Origin: G025836975 sp040391135
GTDB taxonomy: Bacteria; Pseudomonadota; Gammaproteobacteria; Burkholderiales; Burkholderiaceae_B
Assembly: GCA_040391135.1 (NCBI GenBank)
Contig: JBEBYL010000003.1
Coordinates: 124,001 to 188,000, forward strand
Length of the DNA stretch: 64,000 nt
Reading direction: 5' to 3'
Below are positions 50,163-59,056 of this stretch, in pieces (position 1 is the first letter of the stretch; every line of letters starts with the position of its first letter). The position numbers were made by a program, and so were the translations under genes. Below the pieces are notes generated by a model that saw nothing but the letters and a program-made list of their open reading frames with translations, had not been told where the DNA came from and did not search any database.

Positions 50163-50726
50163 TCAGAGTTCCAGAAAGTTCTTCAACAAGGCGTGGCCAT
50201 GTTCGCTGAGCACGGATTCGGGATGAAACTGCACGCCATACAAAGGCATGGATTTGTGGCGCACCCCCATGATTTCCCCATCGTCGGTCTGGGCGGTAAT
50301 GTCCAGGCAGTCTGGCAGGGTGTCGCGCTTGATGGCCAGGGAGTGGTAGCGCGTCACGGCGTACGGCGAAGGCAGGCCCTTGAATACATCGGTGCCCGTG
50401 TGGGTGATGTCCGATACCTTGCCGTGCATGATCTGCCGCGCCCGCACGATGTCGCCGCCGAAGGCGGCGCCTATGGCCTGGTGGCCAAGACACACGCCCA
50501 GTATGGGCCGCTTGCCGGCAAAGTGCCGTATCAGCTCGATGGATATGCCGGCTTCTGCCGGCGAGCAGGGGCCCGGCGATACGCAAATGCGTTCGGGCTT
50601 CATGGCCGCGATGTCGGCCACGGTGGTCTGGTCGTTGCGCAGTACGCGAACGTCTTCGCCCAGTTCGCCAAAATACTGGACCAGGTTATAGGTAAACGAA
50701 TCGTAATTATCAAGCATCAATAACAT
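50163..50726 (-). CDS. trpG: Anthranilate synthase component II (glutamine amidotransferase)
   Basis: A 187-residue class I glutamine amidotransferase. The nucleophile is in GVCLGHQAIGAAFGG, and the His-Glu pair is in VQFHPESVLSEHG. It releases ammonia from glutamine for TrpE. It may also serve PabB, as in other bacteria where one amidotransferase is shared (family knowledge). Confidence 0.96.
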   Translation of the reverse strand: MLLMLDNYDSFTYNLVQYFGELGEDVRVLRNDQTTVADIAAMKPERICVSPGPCSPAEAGISIELIRHFAGKRPILGVCLGHQAIGAAFGGDIVRARQIMHGKVSDITHTGTDVFKGLPSPYAVTRYHSLAIKRDTLPDCLDITAQTDDGEIMGVRHKSMPLYGVQFHPESVLSEHGHALLKNFLEL

Positions 50727-50757
50727 GTGCTTCTCCTAGGGGTCGATGCTTTGGGTG

Positions 50758-52278
50758 TTAAATGGGTTCGTCCAGGCCGTACTGCACCTGTTCGGCGGCG
50801 CGCAGCACGGCGCGCGCCTTGGCTTCGGTTTCCTGCCATTCCTTTTCGGGATCGGAGTCGGCCACGATGCCGGCGGCCGCCTGGACATACAGCATGCCGT
50901 CCTTGACGATGCCGGTGCGTATGGCGATGGCCACGTCCATTTCGCCGCCATAGCTCAAGTAGCCGGCGGCGCCGCCGTAGATGCCGCGACGCACGGGTTC
51001 GAGCTCGTCGATGATCTCCATCGCGCGCACTTTGGGCGCGCCGGTCAGGGTGCCCGCCGGGAAGGCGGCGCGCAGCACATCCATATTGCTCATGTTCTCG
51101 TGCAGTTCGCCAGTCACATTGGAGACTAGGTGCATGACATGCGAATAGCGCTCTATGGTCATGGTGTCTGTCACTTTTACCGAGCCGGTCTTGGCAACGC
51201 GGCCCACGTCGTTGCGGGCCAGGTCGATAAGCATGACGTGTTCGGCGCGCTCCTTGGGATCGGCGATCAGCTCTTCGGCCAGGCGGGCATCTTCTTCCGG
51301 AGTGGCGCCGCGTTTGCGGGTGCCGGCCAGCGGACGTATCGTGACCAGAGTCTTGTGGCGATCGGCCTCGCTGGCTACTTCCTGGCGGACCAGTATTTCG
51401 GGCGAAGAGCCCACGACCTGGAAGTTGTCGAAATTCCAGTAGTACATGTAGGGGGAGGGGTTCAGCGAACGCAAGGAGCGATACAGCGACAGCGGCGAGT
51501 CGCGGAAAGGCTTGGCAATGACCTGCCCTATCTGCACTTGCATCAGGTCGCCCGCGGCAATGTATTCCTTGGCTTTCAGGACCGCGTCGATATAGTCCTT
51601 TTTGTCGAAATCGCGCCGGCTTTCCGTTTGCATGCTGGCATAGGCATAGGGGATGACCACGGGGGTGCGCAGCTTCTCGCGCAGATCCTTGAGCCTGCGC
51701 CGGGCCAGTGCAAACGCTTCAGCCTGGCTCGGGTCTGCATAGACGACCAGGTAGGTGCGCCCCGCCAGATTGTCCACGATGACCAGCTCATCGACCTGCA
51801 AGAGCATGATGTCGGGCGTGCCGCCGTCCTGGCCGGCGGGAAAGGGCTTTACGGCCGGGCCGAGGCGGGGTTCGATATGGCGCACGGTATCGTAGCCGAA
51901 GTAGCCGGCCAGGCCGCCCGCGAAGCGGGGCATGCCGGGCCGTATGGCCACTTTGAAGCGCTGTTGATAGGCCTCGATGAAGCTCAGGGGGTCGCCTTCG
52001 TGGCGCTCCACCACCTTGCCCAGGTGCACCACCTCGGTCGTGGCGCCGCTGGAGCGGATGACGGTCTTGGCGGGCAGACCGATGAAGGAGTACCGGCCGA
52101 AACGCTCCCCGCCCACGACCGACTCGAGCAGGCAGCTATTGCGTCCGCCTTCGGGACCGCTATGCGCAAGCTTCAGGTAAATGGCCAGGGGCGTGTCCAG
52201 GTCGGCATAGGTTTCCGCAATCAGGGGAATGCGGTTGTAGCCTTGTGCCGCCAGGGCGTTGAATTCGATCTCTGTCAT
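50758..52278 (-). CDS. trpE: Anthranilate synthase component I
   Basis: A 506-residue chorismate-binding enzyme. The N-terminal feedback site contains LLESVVGGERFGRYSFIG, and the catalytic core has RPLAGTRKRGATPEEDARLAEELIADPKERAEHVMLIDLARNDVGRVAKTGSV and GTLTGAPKVRAMEIIDELEPVRRG. ATG 52278 is chosen; an in-frame ATG at 52338 lies inside the attenuator and is unlikely. Controlled by the leader peptide and attenuator just upstream. Confidence 0.97.
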   Translation of the reverse strand: MTEIEFNALAAQGYNRIPLIAETYADLDTPLAIYLKLAHSGPEGGRNSCLLESVVGGERFGRYSFIGLPAKTVIRSSGATTEVVHLGKVVERHEGDPLSFIEAYQQRFKVAIRPGMPRFAGGLAGYFGYDTVRHIEPRLGPAVKPFPAGQDGGTPDIMLLQVDELVIVDNLAGRTYLVVYADPSQAEAFALARRRLKDLREKLRTPVVIPYAYASMQTESRRDFDKKDYIDAVLKAKEYIAAGDLMQVQIGQVIAKPFRDSPLSLYRSLRSLNPSPYMYYWNFDNFQVVGSSPEILVRQEVASEADRHKTLVTIRPLAGTRKRGATPEEDARLAEELIADPKERAEHVMLIDLARNDVGRVAKTGSVKVTDTMTIERYSHVMHLVSNVTGELHENMSNMDVLRAAFPAGTLTGAPKVRAMEIIDELEPVRRGIYGGAAGYLSYGGEMDVAIAIRTGIVKDGMLYVQAAAGIVADSDPEKEWQETEAKARAVLRAAEQVQYGLDEPI

Positions 52279-52321
52279 AGTGGTCTCTGTGTGATGTTTG
52301 CATACAGGCCGGGACAGAATC

Positions 52322-52354
52322 AAAAAAAACCCGGCCATTTTGTGGTTCCGGGTT
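52322..52354 (-). terminator. trp operon attenuator (intrinsic terminator)
   Basis: On the minus strand, AACCCGG pairs with CCGGGTT and is followed by a run of T residues. It lies between the Trp-rich leader peptide and trpE, exactly where an attenuator is expected. Confidence 0.88.
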
Positions 52355-52419
52355 GCGCTTTTCTGGTAATGCTGACGGCACGGAAAGACAAGGTCTTTGG
52401 CGCCGGGAGTGGATTACCG

Positions 52420-52491
52420 CTACCCAGAACACAAACGCCACCAGCGCCAGTAGGCGCGGGGCGTGGTGTGGTAATAAAGGGCAGCGGTCAT
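52420..52491 (-). CDS. trpL: trp operon leader peptide
   Basis: A 23-residue leader peptide, too short for normal gene finding. It starts at ATG 52491 and contains three Trp codons close together (YWRWWR, codons 14-19, bases 52435-52452), so ribosome stalling under tryptophan shortage would prevent the downstream attenuator at 52322-52354. A GGAGA-like site (GAATCTCC region on the other strand) gives only weak ribosome-site support. It begins 17 nt after the gph stop. Confidence 0.88.
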   Translation of the reverse strand: MTAALYYHTTPRAYWRWWRLCSG

Positions 52492-52508
52492 GGAGATTCT
52501 TATTCGTT

Positions 52509-53180
52509 TCAGTTCCGGGCGGCCCATTCGGCCGCGTCGGCTATGGACGTAACTATATCATCGACTTCAAGACTTCGCACGTCCATTCCTTCGTTATAGC
52601 CGTAGGGTACGGCCAGCACCGGTATTTGCGCGGCGCGCGCGGCCAGCGCATCGTTGACGGAATCCCCTATGGCCAGGGCGTCTTGCGGGCGGACGCCCAG
52701 CAGCTCGCAGGCGTGCAGCAGCGGCATGGGATGGGGTTTTTTTCGTTCGCAGGTATCGCCGCACACCACATGGTCGATATAGCGGTCTATGCCGAAACGG
52801 GCAATCAGCGGGTGGGTGAACTCGGTCGGCTTGTTGGTGACGATGGCCATTTTCATGCCTGCGCGGCTGAAGGCCTGTAGTCCTTCGAGGGTGCCCGGAT
52901 ACAAGGTTGATTTCAGGCCGTTGTGGCTGTGGTAGTGGCGCTCGAAAATCTTCAGGCCCTGCCGGAGCTCTTCTTCCGAGGGCTGCTTGCCCGTGTCGTT
53001 GTTGGACAGCGCGCGCATGACCAGGTTTTCGGTGCCTTTGCCCACATAGGTGGCAATCGTTTCTTGCGCGAGCGCCGGCAGGCCCAGTTCAAGCCGCATG
53101 GCGTTTGCGGCATTGGACAGATCGGGAACGGTATCGAGCAAAGTGCCATCGAGGTCCAGCAGAACGGCGGAAAAAGGCAT
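52509..53180 (-). CDS. gph: Phosphoglycolate phosphatase (HAD family)
   Basis: A 223-residue HAD hydrolase. Motif I is LLDLDGTLLDTVPDL, motif II is IVTNKPTEF, the conserved Lys is in CERKKPHPMPLL, and motif III is IGDSVNDALAAR. It removes phosphate from 2-phosphoglycolate, a DNA-repair and metabolic by-product. ATG 53180 matches the family start MPFSAVLLDLDG. It lies directly upstream of the trp leader; rpe, its common partner, is separated from it here by a signalling gene on the other strand. Confidence 0.92.
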   Translation of the reverse strand: MPFSAVLLDLDGTLLDTVPDLSNAANAMRLELGLPALAQETIATYVGKGTENLVMRALSNNDTGKQPSEEELRQGLKIFERHYHSHNGLKSTLYPGTLEGLQAFSRAGMKMAIVTNKPTEFTHPLIARFGIDRYIDHVVCGDTCERKKPHPMPLLHACELLGVRPQDALAIGDSVNDALAARAAQIPVLAVPYGYNEGMDVRSLEVDDIVTSIADAAEWAARN

Positions 53181-53424
53181 GTGGATTCCTGAAATAAGAA
53201 GCTTGCCATATTGTAGATGGCTGGCCGCGGCCATGGGCTTCATGCAAGGCGGGCGGTGGCGGGTTGCCGACACTTGCCTGTAATATGCGGATGCTAGATT
53301 GCCCTGGCCGGCTCGTATTGTTGTTGTGTCGGAGCTTTTATGGGTTGATTCGACGCAAATGGACGCGGTATCGAGGCGGAGTGGAGTGCCCGGCAGGGGC
53401 AATGGGTCGACGCATGGCGAGAAT

Positions 53425-55236
53425 ATGAAAATGCTGGCGAGTTTTCGCAAGGTTTTGCGAGACGAGGCTTTGACGCCCTTGTATCAGCCTATCGTCGACT
53501 TGCAATCCGGGGAAATCCTGGGGTACGAAGGTTTGATACGCGGCCCCTCGGATTCCCCCTTGCATGTGCCCACCACCTTGTTCAACGTGGCGCGCCTGTG
53601 CGGCGAAACGGTGGAGCTCGAGCGATTGTGCCGCAAAGTCCACATCGAAAATTTCGTGCAGATGGGCTTGTCCGGCAAGCTTTTTCTGAACATGAGCCCC
53701 GACGTCCTGCTGATGCCGGCGATCGAGTCGGGCGCGTCATTGCTTACGCCGGCCCTTGCCGGAATCACTCCCGAAAATATCGTGATCGAGCTGACCGAGT
53801 CCGACTCCACGTCCAATTATCCCCGGCTAAGGGAAGCCGCTTCGGACTATCGGGGCTTTGGCTTGCAGATTGCCATCGACGACCTGGGCGAGGGGTTCTC
53901 CAGCCTGCGCCTGTGGTCGGAACTGCGTCCCGAATACGTCAAGATAGACAAGTATTTTGTGCAGGGCATCGACAAGGACGCGGTCAAGCGCCAATTTGTG
54001 CGATCCATTTCCGAGATTGCCCTGCAGTCGAAGTCCAGCGTCATTGCCGAAGGCATCGAAACCGAAGCGGAGCTGCAGGCGGTACGCAGCCTGGGCATCC
54101 AATACGGCCAGGGCTATCTGCTTGCCAGGCCGGCCATGCCCCCGGTTTCGGTGCTGCCGGCCGAAACACTGCGGCTGTTCGGCAAGGGCGCCCATCCGAA
54201 GCGACCCCCTATGAATGAAGCCTATAGAAGCGTGGCGACCGCTCGCAAGATCCTGCGCGCTGTGCCCGCGGTCGCGGATTCCACCGCCACCAACGATGTC
54301 TACGATATTTTCCAGAAGCAGGCCGATCTGAATGTGCTGGCGGTGCTGCGCGATGGCGTTCCCATAGGCCTCATACAGCGCCTGCGCATGCTTGACCGCT
54401 TGGCCCGGCCTTATCACCGCGAGTTGTACGGAAACAAGCCCTGCGCCCAATTTATCGAAAACGTGCCGCTTATCGTCGATCACAAGACCAGCTTGCAGGA
54501 CTTGGGCAACCTGATCACCGAGGCCGATCCGCATCATCTGTCGGACGGCTTCATCATTACCCAGGACGGCCAGTTTATCGGGGTGGGCACGGGTTTCGAC
54601 CTGATACGCGAGATTACCCAGATGCAGATCCATGCGGCGCGCTACGCCAATCCGCTGACGCAATTGCCCGGCAATGTGCCCATCAACGAGCATATCGAAA
54701 CCCTGCTGCTCAATGAAGAGCCCTTTGCCGTCTGTTACGGCGACCTGGATCACTTCAAGCCCTTCAACGATTTATACAGCTACCGGAAGGGCGACGAGGT
54801 CATACAGATCACCGCCAAATTGTTGCGCGAGCATGCCGATCCCACCCTGGACTTCATAGGCCATATCGGCGGCGACGATTTCATCGTGGTGTTCAAAAGC
54901 ACGGATTGGCGCGAGCGTTGCGGGAAGCTGCTGGATCAGTTCGCCTCTGCCACCTCGCACTTGTACAAGCCCGAACATCTGTCCGCCGGCGGATACGTGA
55001 CGGAGAACCGCCAGGGCGCTGAAGTCTTCCACCCGCTGATCAGTTTTTCGATGGGTGTGGTGCAGGTGGACACGGCCTTGCCCTACTCCAGCTATCAGAT
55101 TGCCGAGTTCGCCGCCCAGGCCAAGTCGGAAGCCAAGAAGATCACCGGCAATTCCTTGTTCATCGAGCAGCGCTCATTGCTGCGGGCCGCCTACGGCATT
55201 GGCGCGCAAGCCATGCCGGACGCCGATTCCGTTTGA
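53425..55236 (+). CDS. EAL-CBS-GGDEF cyclic-di-GMP signalling protein
   Basis: A 603-residue cytoplasmic protein with an unusual domain order. The EAL phosphodiesterase domain comes first (about 15-255) with YEGLIRGP, FLNMSP, VIELTESDS, AIDDLGEGFSSL, VKIDKYF and AEGIETEAEL, all catalytic residues kept. A CBS pair follows (about 275-405: NVLAVLRDGVPIGLIQR and GFIITQDGQFIGVGTGFDLI). A GGDEF domain ends it (about 410-580) with GHIGGDDFIVVF, an active-site GGDDF. It may both make and break c-di-GMP, tuned by a nucleotide bound to the CBS pair (inference). ATG 53425 is chosen since homology begins there; 53299 is the longest frame. Confidence 0.9.
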   Translation: MKMLASFRKVLRDEALTPLYQPIVDLQSGEILGYEGLIRGPSDSPLHVPTTLFNVARLCGETVELERLCRKVHIENFVQMGLSGKLFLNMSPDVLLMPAIESGASLLTPALAGITPENIVIELTESDSTSNYPRLREAASDYRGFGLQIAIDDLGEGFSSLRLWSELRPEYVKIDKYFVQGIDKDAVKRQFVRSISEIALQSKSSVIAEGIETEAELQAVRSLGIQYGQGYLLARPAMPPVSVLPAETLRLFGKGAHPKRPPMNEAYRSVATARKILRAVPAVADSTATNDVYDIFQKQADLNVLAVLRDGVPIGLIQRLRMLDRLARPYHRELYGNKPCAQFIENVPLIVDHKTSLQDLGNLITEADPHHLSDGFIITQDGQFIGVGTGFDLIREITQMQIHAARYANPLTQLPGNVPINEHIETLLLNEEPFAVCYGDLDHFKPFNDLYSYRKGDEVIQITAKLLREHADPTLDFIGHIGGDDFIVVFKSTDWRERCGKLLDQFASATSHLYKPEHLSAGGYVTENRQGAEVFHPLISFSMGVVQVDTALPYSSYQIAEFAAQAKSEAKKITGNSLFIEQRSLLRAAYGIGAQAMPDADSV

Positions 55237-55306
55237 GTCCAAGGCCATGTCCGCCCCGCAGGCGGACCGGGTGGGCCGCCCATGGACAGGGCGGTGCCGG
55301 GGCCGA

Positions 55307-56008
55307 TCAGGCTGACAGGGATTCACCCTTGAGGATTTCGCCGCGCAAGGCGTCGATGACGGTCTTGTAGTCGGGCTGGCTGAATATGGCCGAGCCGGCA
55401 ACGAAGGTGTCGGCGCCGGCCGCGCGTATGGCGGCGATATTGTCGACCTTCACGCCGCCATCGACTTCAAGCGCGATGGGCTGGCCGCCCGCGTTCATCC
55501 ATGCATCGATCTTGCGCCGCGCCTGGGTCAGTTTGGCCAGTGTGCCGGGAATGAAGCGCTGGCCGCCGAAACCGGGATTGACGGACATGAGCAGGACGAC
55601 ATCCAGTTTATCCATGACGTAGTCCATCCAATCCAGTGAGGTGGCCGGGTTGAAGACCAGTCCCGCCCGGCAGCCATGCTCCTTGATCAGGGAAAGGCTG
55701 CGGTCCACGTGGCGCGAGGCTTCCGGGTGAAAAGTAATAATATTGGCACCTGCCTGGGCGAATTGCGGGATAATGGCGTCGACCGGCTCGACCATAAGGT
55801 GTACGTCTATCGGAGCATCGGTATGCGGCCGCAAGGCTTCGCAAACCATGGGCCCGATGGTCAGGTTGGGCACGTAATGGTTGTCCATGACATCGAAATG
55901 AATCCAGTCGGCGCCGGCGGCGACAACGTTTTTTACTTCTTCCCCCAAACGGGCAAAGTCAGCCGCCAGCAGGCTGGGGGCGATACGGGTGGGCTGGGTA
56001 GTTGTCAT
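55307..56008 (-). CDS. rpe: Ribulose-phosphate 3-epimerase
   Basis: A 233-residue TIM-barrel Rpe interconverting ribulose- and xylulose-5-phosphate. APSLLAADFARLGEEV, HFDVMDNHYVPNLTIGP, HLMVEP, MSVNPGFGGQRF and LEVDGGVKVDNI are conserved metal and catalytic blocks. ATG 56008 is chosen; a TTG 15 nt upstream is less likely. It is divergent from apaG and convergent with the c-di-GMP gene, and a small hairpin GTCCGCC/GGCGGAC (55249-55267) lies in the latter gap. Confidence 0.95.
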   Translation of the reverse strand: MTTTQPTRIAPSLLAADFARLGEEVKNVVAAGADWIHFDVMDNHYVPNLTIGPMVCEALRPHTDAPIDVHLMVEPVDAIIPQFAQAGANIITFHPEASRHVDRSLSLIKEHGCRAGLVFNPATSLDWMDYVMDKLDVVLLMSVNPGFGGQRFIPGTLAKLTQARRKIDAWMNAGGQPIALEVDGGVKVDNIAAIRAAGADTFVAGSAIFSQPDYKTVIDALRGEILKGESLSA

Positions 56009-56126
56009 GGTCGTGAATTTCAAGGTGCGAAGTGGGCAAGAACCAAAGCTGCGAATATGTCATTATTGCAGGTAAGCGCTGACTTTCCTTTTAAATACGG
56101 CGGAATCATTTAATTTGGAACTGGAC

Positions 56127-56501
56127 ATGAAACCCTATGACCTCGCGGTGACCGTCACGCCCCAATACCTGCCGGAACAATCCGAGCCCAACGAGCAGCA
56201 GTTCGTGTTTGCCTACACCGTGCGCATTACCAATAACGGGCAGCACGCCGCCCAGGTGATCAGCCGCCATTGGATCATTACCGATGGCAAGCAGCATACC
56301 CAGGAAGTCCGGGGGCTGGGGGTGGTGGGGCAGCAGCCTTTGCTGGGGCCGGGCGAATCATTCGAATACACCAGCGGCTGTCCTTTGCCCACGCCGGTGG
56401 GCACCATGCGCGGCACGTATCATTGCGTCGGCGAAAACGGCGTTCCCTTCGAAGTCCCCATCCAGGAGTTCGTCCTGGCCATGCCCCGCACTTTGCATTG
56501 A
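56127..56501 (+). CDS. apaG: ApaG protein
   Basis: A 124-residue ApaG (DUF525) protein: AYTVRITNNGQHAAQVISRHWIITDG and VVGQQPLLGPGESFEYTSGCPLPTPVGTMRGTY match the immunoglobulin-like fold. Its role is unclear; mutants in enterobacteria affect cobalt/magnesium efflux. ATG 56127 is chosen over 56115. It precedes mltA by 19 nt. Confidence 0.94.
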   Translation: MKPYDLAVTVTPQYLPEQSEPNEQQFVFAYTVRITNNGQHAAQVISRHWIITDGKQHTQEVRGLGVVGQQPLLGPGESFEYTSGCPLPTPVGTMRGTYHCVGENGVPFEVPIQEFVLAMPRTLH

Positions 56502-56520
56502 ATCACGCTACCCTGACTTT

Positions 56521-57816
56521 ATGAAACGAATCCTGCTTTCCTCATGCCTGCTGGCCGTGCTGGCAGCATGCAGCACTGTGCCCCTGGCCCCCGCTCCCGG
56601 TACGGGCGCCGAAGCCCCATCGGGACAAGCCGTCAATATCGCCGAGCAGCCGCTGCGCGTGCCGGCGCTGGAGTCCATGCGGGACACTCCCGCCCGGCCG
56701 CTGGCGGGAAAATTCCGGCAGGTGTCCTGGGCATCCTTGCCGGGGTGGGCCGACGACGACCTGGCGCATGTCTGGAAAGCCTTCGTCAATAACTGCAAGG
56801 GCCTGATGCGGCCGGTGTCCGGCTCGCTGGCCATGCAGGCGCGCGCCACGCCGCGCGCCTGGCAGCCTGTTTGCGCGGCGGCGGTTCAATCGGGACTTGC
56901 CGCCGGCAATCCCGGCGCTCCCGCCTTGCGGCAGTTCCTTCAAACTCATTTGCAGCCCTGGCAGTTGCTGGATGCGTCCGGCAAGACGGCCCGCAACACG
57001 GTTACCGGCTACTACGAACCCCTGGTGCATGCCTCCCGTACGCGCCAAGGCGAATACCAATGGCCCTTGTATGCGGCGCCCACCGACTTGCTTACCATCG
57101 ACCTGGGCACGGTCTATCCCGAACTGGCCGGCAAGCGTGTACGCGGCAAACTGGTGGGGAAGCGGGTCGTGCCTTACGATACCCGCGCCGAAATCGCCGC
57201 ATCCGAATCGCGGCAGCCGCCCGTCATCGTCTGGGCCAGTGACCCGGTCGAGGCCTTCTTCCTGCAGATACAGGGCTCGGGACGGGCACAGCTTCAAGAC
57301 GGCTCCGTAGTCCGCCTGGCCTACGCCGACCATAACGGAAGGCCTTATGTGTCCATAGGCCAGTGGCTGGCCAAGAAAGGCGAACTGCCCCTGGCCAAGG
57401 CATCCATGCAGAATATCAAGGCCTGGGCCCGGAACAATCCTTCGCGCGTCCAGGAAATGCTCAACGCCAATCCCGCCATGGTGTTCTTTAACGAAGAAGC
57501 GGTTGTCGACCCCGAGCTTGGCCCGAAAGGCGCCTATGGCATTCCGCTGATCGGCCAGCGCTCGGTTGCGGTCGACACCACTTTTGTGCCGCTGGGCACA
57601 CCCGTGTTCCTGTCCACGACGTATCCGGCGTCCAGCCAGCCTTTGCGGCGGCTGGTGTTTGCGCAAGATACCGGCGCGGCCATCAAGGGCGCGGGGCGCA
57701 CCGACTTTTACTGGGGCTTCGGCGACGAGGCCGGCGCCATGGCGGGCCGCATGAAGCAGCAGGGCGATACATGGCTGCTGTGGCCTAAACAGGCGGGAGC
57801 TCCCTCGGCGCGATGA
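56521..57816 (+). CDS. mltA: Membrane-bound lytic murein transglycosylase A
   Basis: A 431-residue MltA lipoprotein. Signal MKRILLSSCLLAVLAAC has the lipobox LAAC. Catalytic domain blocks: GYYEPLVHASRTRQGEYQWPLYAAP, FFLQIQGSGRAQLQDG and the 3D domain VDTTFVPLGTPVFLSTTY...FAQDTGAAIKGAGRTDFYWGFGDEAG with the catalytic Asp. It cleaves glycan strands at the outer membrane. It overlaps the next gene by ATGA. Confidence 0.94.
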   Translation: MKRILLSSCLLAVLAACSTVPLAPAPGTGAEAPSGQAVNIAEQPLRVPALESMRDTPARPLAGKFRQVSWASLPGWADDDLAHVWKAFVNNCKGLMRPVSGSLAMQARATPRAWQPVCAAAVQSGLAAGNPGAPALRQFLQTHLQPWQLLDASGKTARNTVTGYYEPLVHASRTRQGEYQWPLYAAPTDLLTIDLGTVYPELAGKRVRGKLVGKRVVPYDTRAEIAASESRQPPVIVWASDPVEAFFLQIQGSGRAQLQDGSVVRLAYADHNGRPYVSIGQWLAKKGELPLAKASMQNIKAWARNNPSRVQEMLNANPAMVFFNEEAVVDPELGPKGAYGIPLIGQRSVAVDTTFVPLGTPVFLSTTYPASSQPLRRLVFAQDTGAAIKGAGRTDFYWGFGDEAGAMAGRMKQQGDTWLLWPKQAGAPSAR

Positions 57817-58982
57817 ACAAGGAATCCGTTCTGGTATGCGGCACCGGCATTGCCGGGCTCTCCGCCGCGCTGGGCTTGGCCAAGGCGGGCATCGATGTGT
57901 CCCTGCTGGGTCCGCGCACGGCGGCGCCGGCTCCGGCCGCCGACGTCTACTGCCCGCGGGTGTATGCCTTGTCGGCGTCCAGCCAGGCTTTCCTGTCTGG
58001 ACTGGGCGTGTGGGGCATGATGGATCCCAGCCGGATCACGGCTGTGGAAGCCATGGAGGTCTATGGCGACGCCAGCGGCGCATTGCACTTGAATGCCTGG
58101 CAGACGGCGCAGGCCGCCTTGGCCTGGATCGTCGAGTCCAGCGAGATGGAACGTGTATTGCAGCAGGCGGTACAGGTATTCGGCGTGCCATGGCATGCCG
58201 AGAAATTCCAGCGGCTGGACTCCGGCACGGTGCTGACCGACAGCGGCCGCAAGCTCCAGCCCGGCTTGCTGGTGGGAGCCGACGGCGCGCGCTCCCCGGT
58301 ACGCGAGGCGGCGGGCATCAGCCATCATGCGCGTGCTTATGGCGACATGGGCCTGGTGGTTCACCTGAATGCCGAATTGCCGCATCAGAATGTGGCCCTG
58401 CAATGGTTCACCGGCGATAGCATCCTGGCCTTGCTGCCTCTGCCCACAACGTCTGACGGGCATCAGGTTTCCATGGTGTGGTCCATGCCTGATGCCATGG
58501 CCAAAGAGCTCATGGCGCTGCCCGAAACCGAACGCAATGCCAGGCTTGAGTCCAGGCTGTCCATGGCCAGCGGCGGGCGGCTGGGTCGCTTGACCGTGCG
58601 CAGTCCGTTGTTCGGCTTTCCGCTGCATCTGGAGAAAAGCGGCATGTTGGCGCCCGGCGTGGCTTTGGTCGGCGACGCCGCGCACAGGGTGCATCCCTTG
58701 GCCGGACAGGGTCTGAACCTGGGCCTGGCCGATGTCGAGGACCTGTTGCGTATACTGGCCGCCAGGGAAGATTACCGTGCCGTTGGCGATCTACGCGTAT
58801 TGCACCGCTACCGGCGCGCGCGCGCCGAGGCCGTAATGGCCATGAGCGCGGCGACGGATGGCTTGCATCGCCTTTTTGCCGCCCAGGCGGCGCCGGTGGC
58901 ATGGGCCCGTAATTTCGGCATGAGTTGTATCGACCGCCTGCCCTTCATCAAGCAGTTGCTGATCGGCGCGGCGGGCAGATAG
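57813..58982 (+). CDS. FAD-dependent hydroxylase, UbiH/UbiF/VisC family
   Basis: A 389-residue aromatic-ring hydroxylase type flavoprotein. The FAD-binding N-terminus is VLVCGTGIAGLSAALGLAKAG, the second motif is LLVGADGARSPVREAAGI, and ALVGDAAHRVHPLAGQGLNLGLADVEDL is the third. It most likely hydroxylates the ring in ubiquinone synthesis, but which position cannot be told. GCGTGIAG replaces the usual GGGPVG. It is followed by dsbC after 74 nt, an order also known in Bordetella. Confidence 0.9.
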   Translation: MNKESVLVCGTGIAGLSAALGLAKAGIDVSLLGPRTAAPAPAADVYCPRVYALSASSQAFLSGLGVWGMMDPSRITAVEAMEVYGDASGALHLNAWQTAQAALAWIVESSEMERVLQQAVQVFGVPWHAEKFQRLDSGTVLTDSGRKLQPGLLVGADGARSPVREAAGISHHARAYGDMGLVVHLNAELPHQNVALQWFTGDSILALLPLPTTSDGHQVSMVWSMPDAMAKELMALPETERNARLESRLSMASGGRLGRLTVRSPLFGFPLHLEKSGMLAPGVALVGDAAHRVHPLAGQGLNLGLADVEDLLRILAAREDYRAVGDLRVLHRYRRARAEAVMAMSAATDGLHRLFAAQAAPVAWARNFGMSCIDRLPFIKQLLIGAAGR

Positions 58983-59056
58983 TCCGGCTGGATTCGAATC
59001 CGCTGCTTGCGTATGGCATGCTCACAGAGTTATTGAAAAATCGATCAGGAGTTTTT

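Noticed and set aside
58990..59001. GGATTCGAATCC resembling a tRNA T-loop
   Set aside because: No cloverleaf can be formed around it; no acceptor or anticodon stem; just a 12-bp palindrome between ubiH-like and dsbC.
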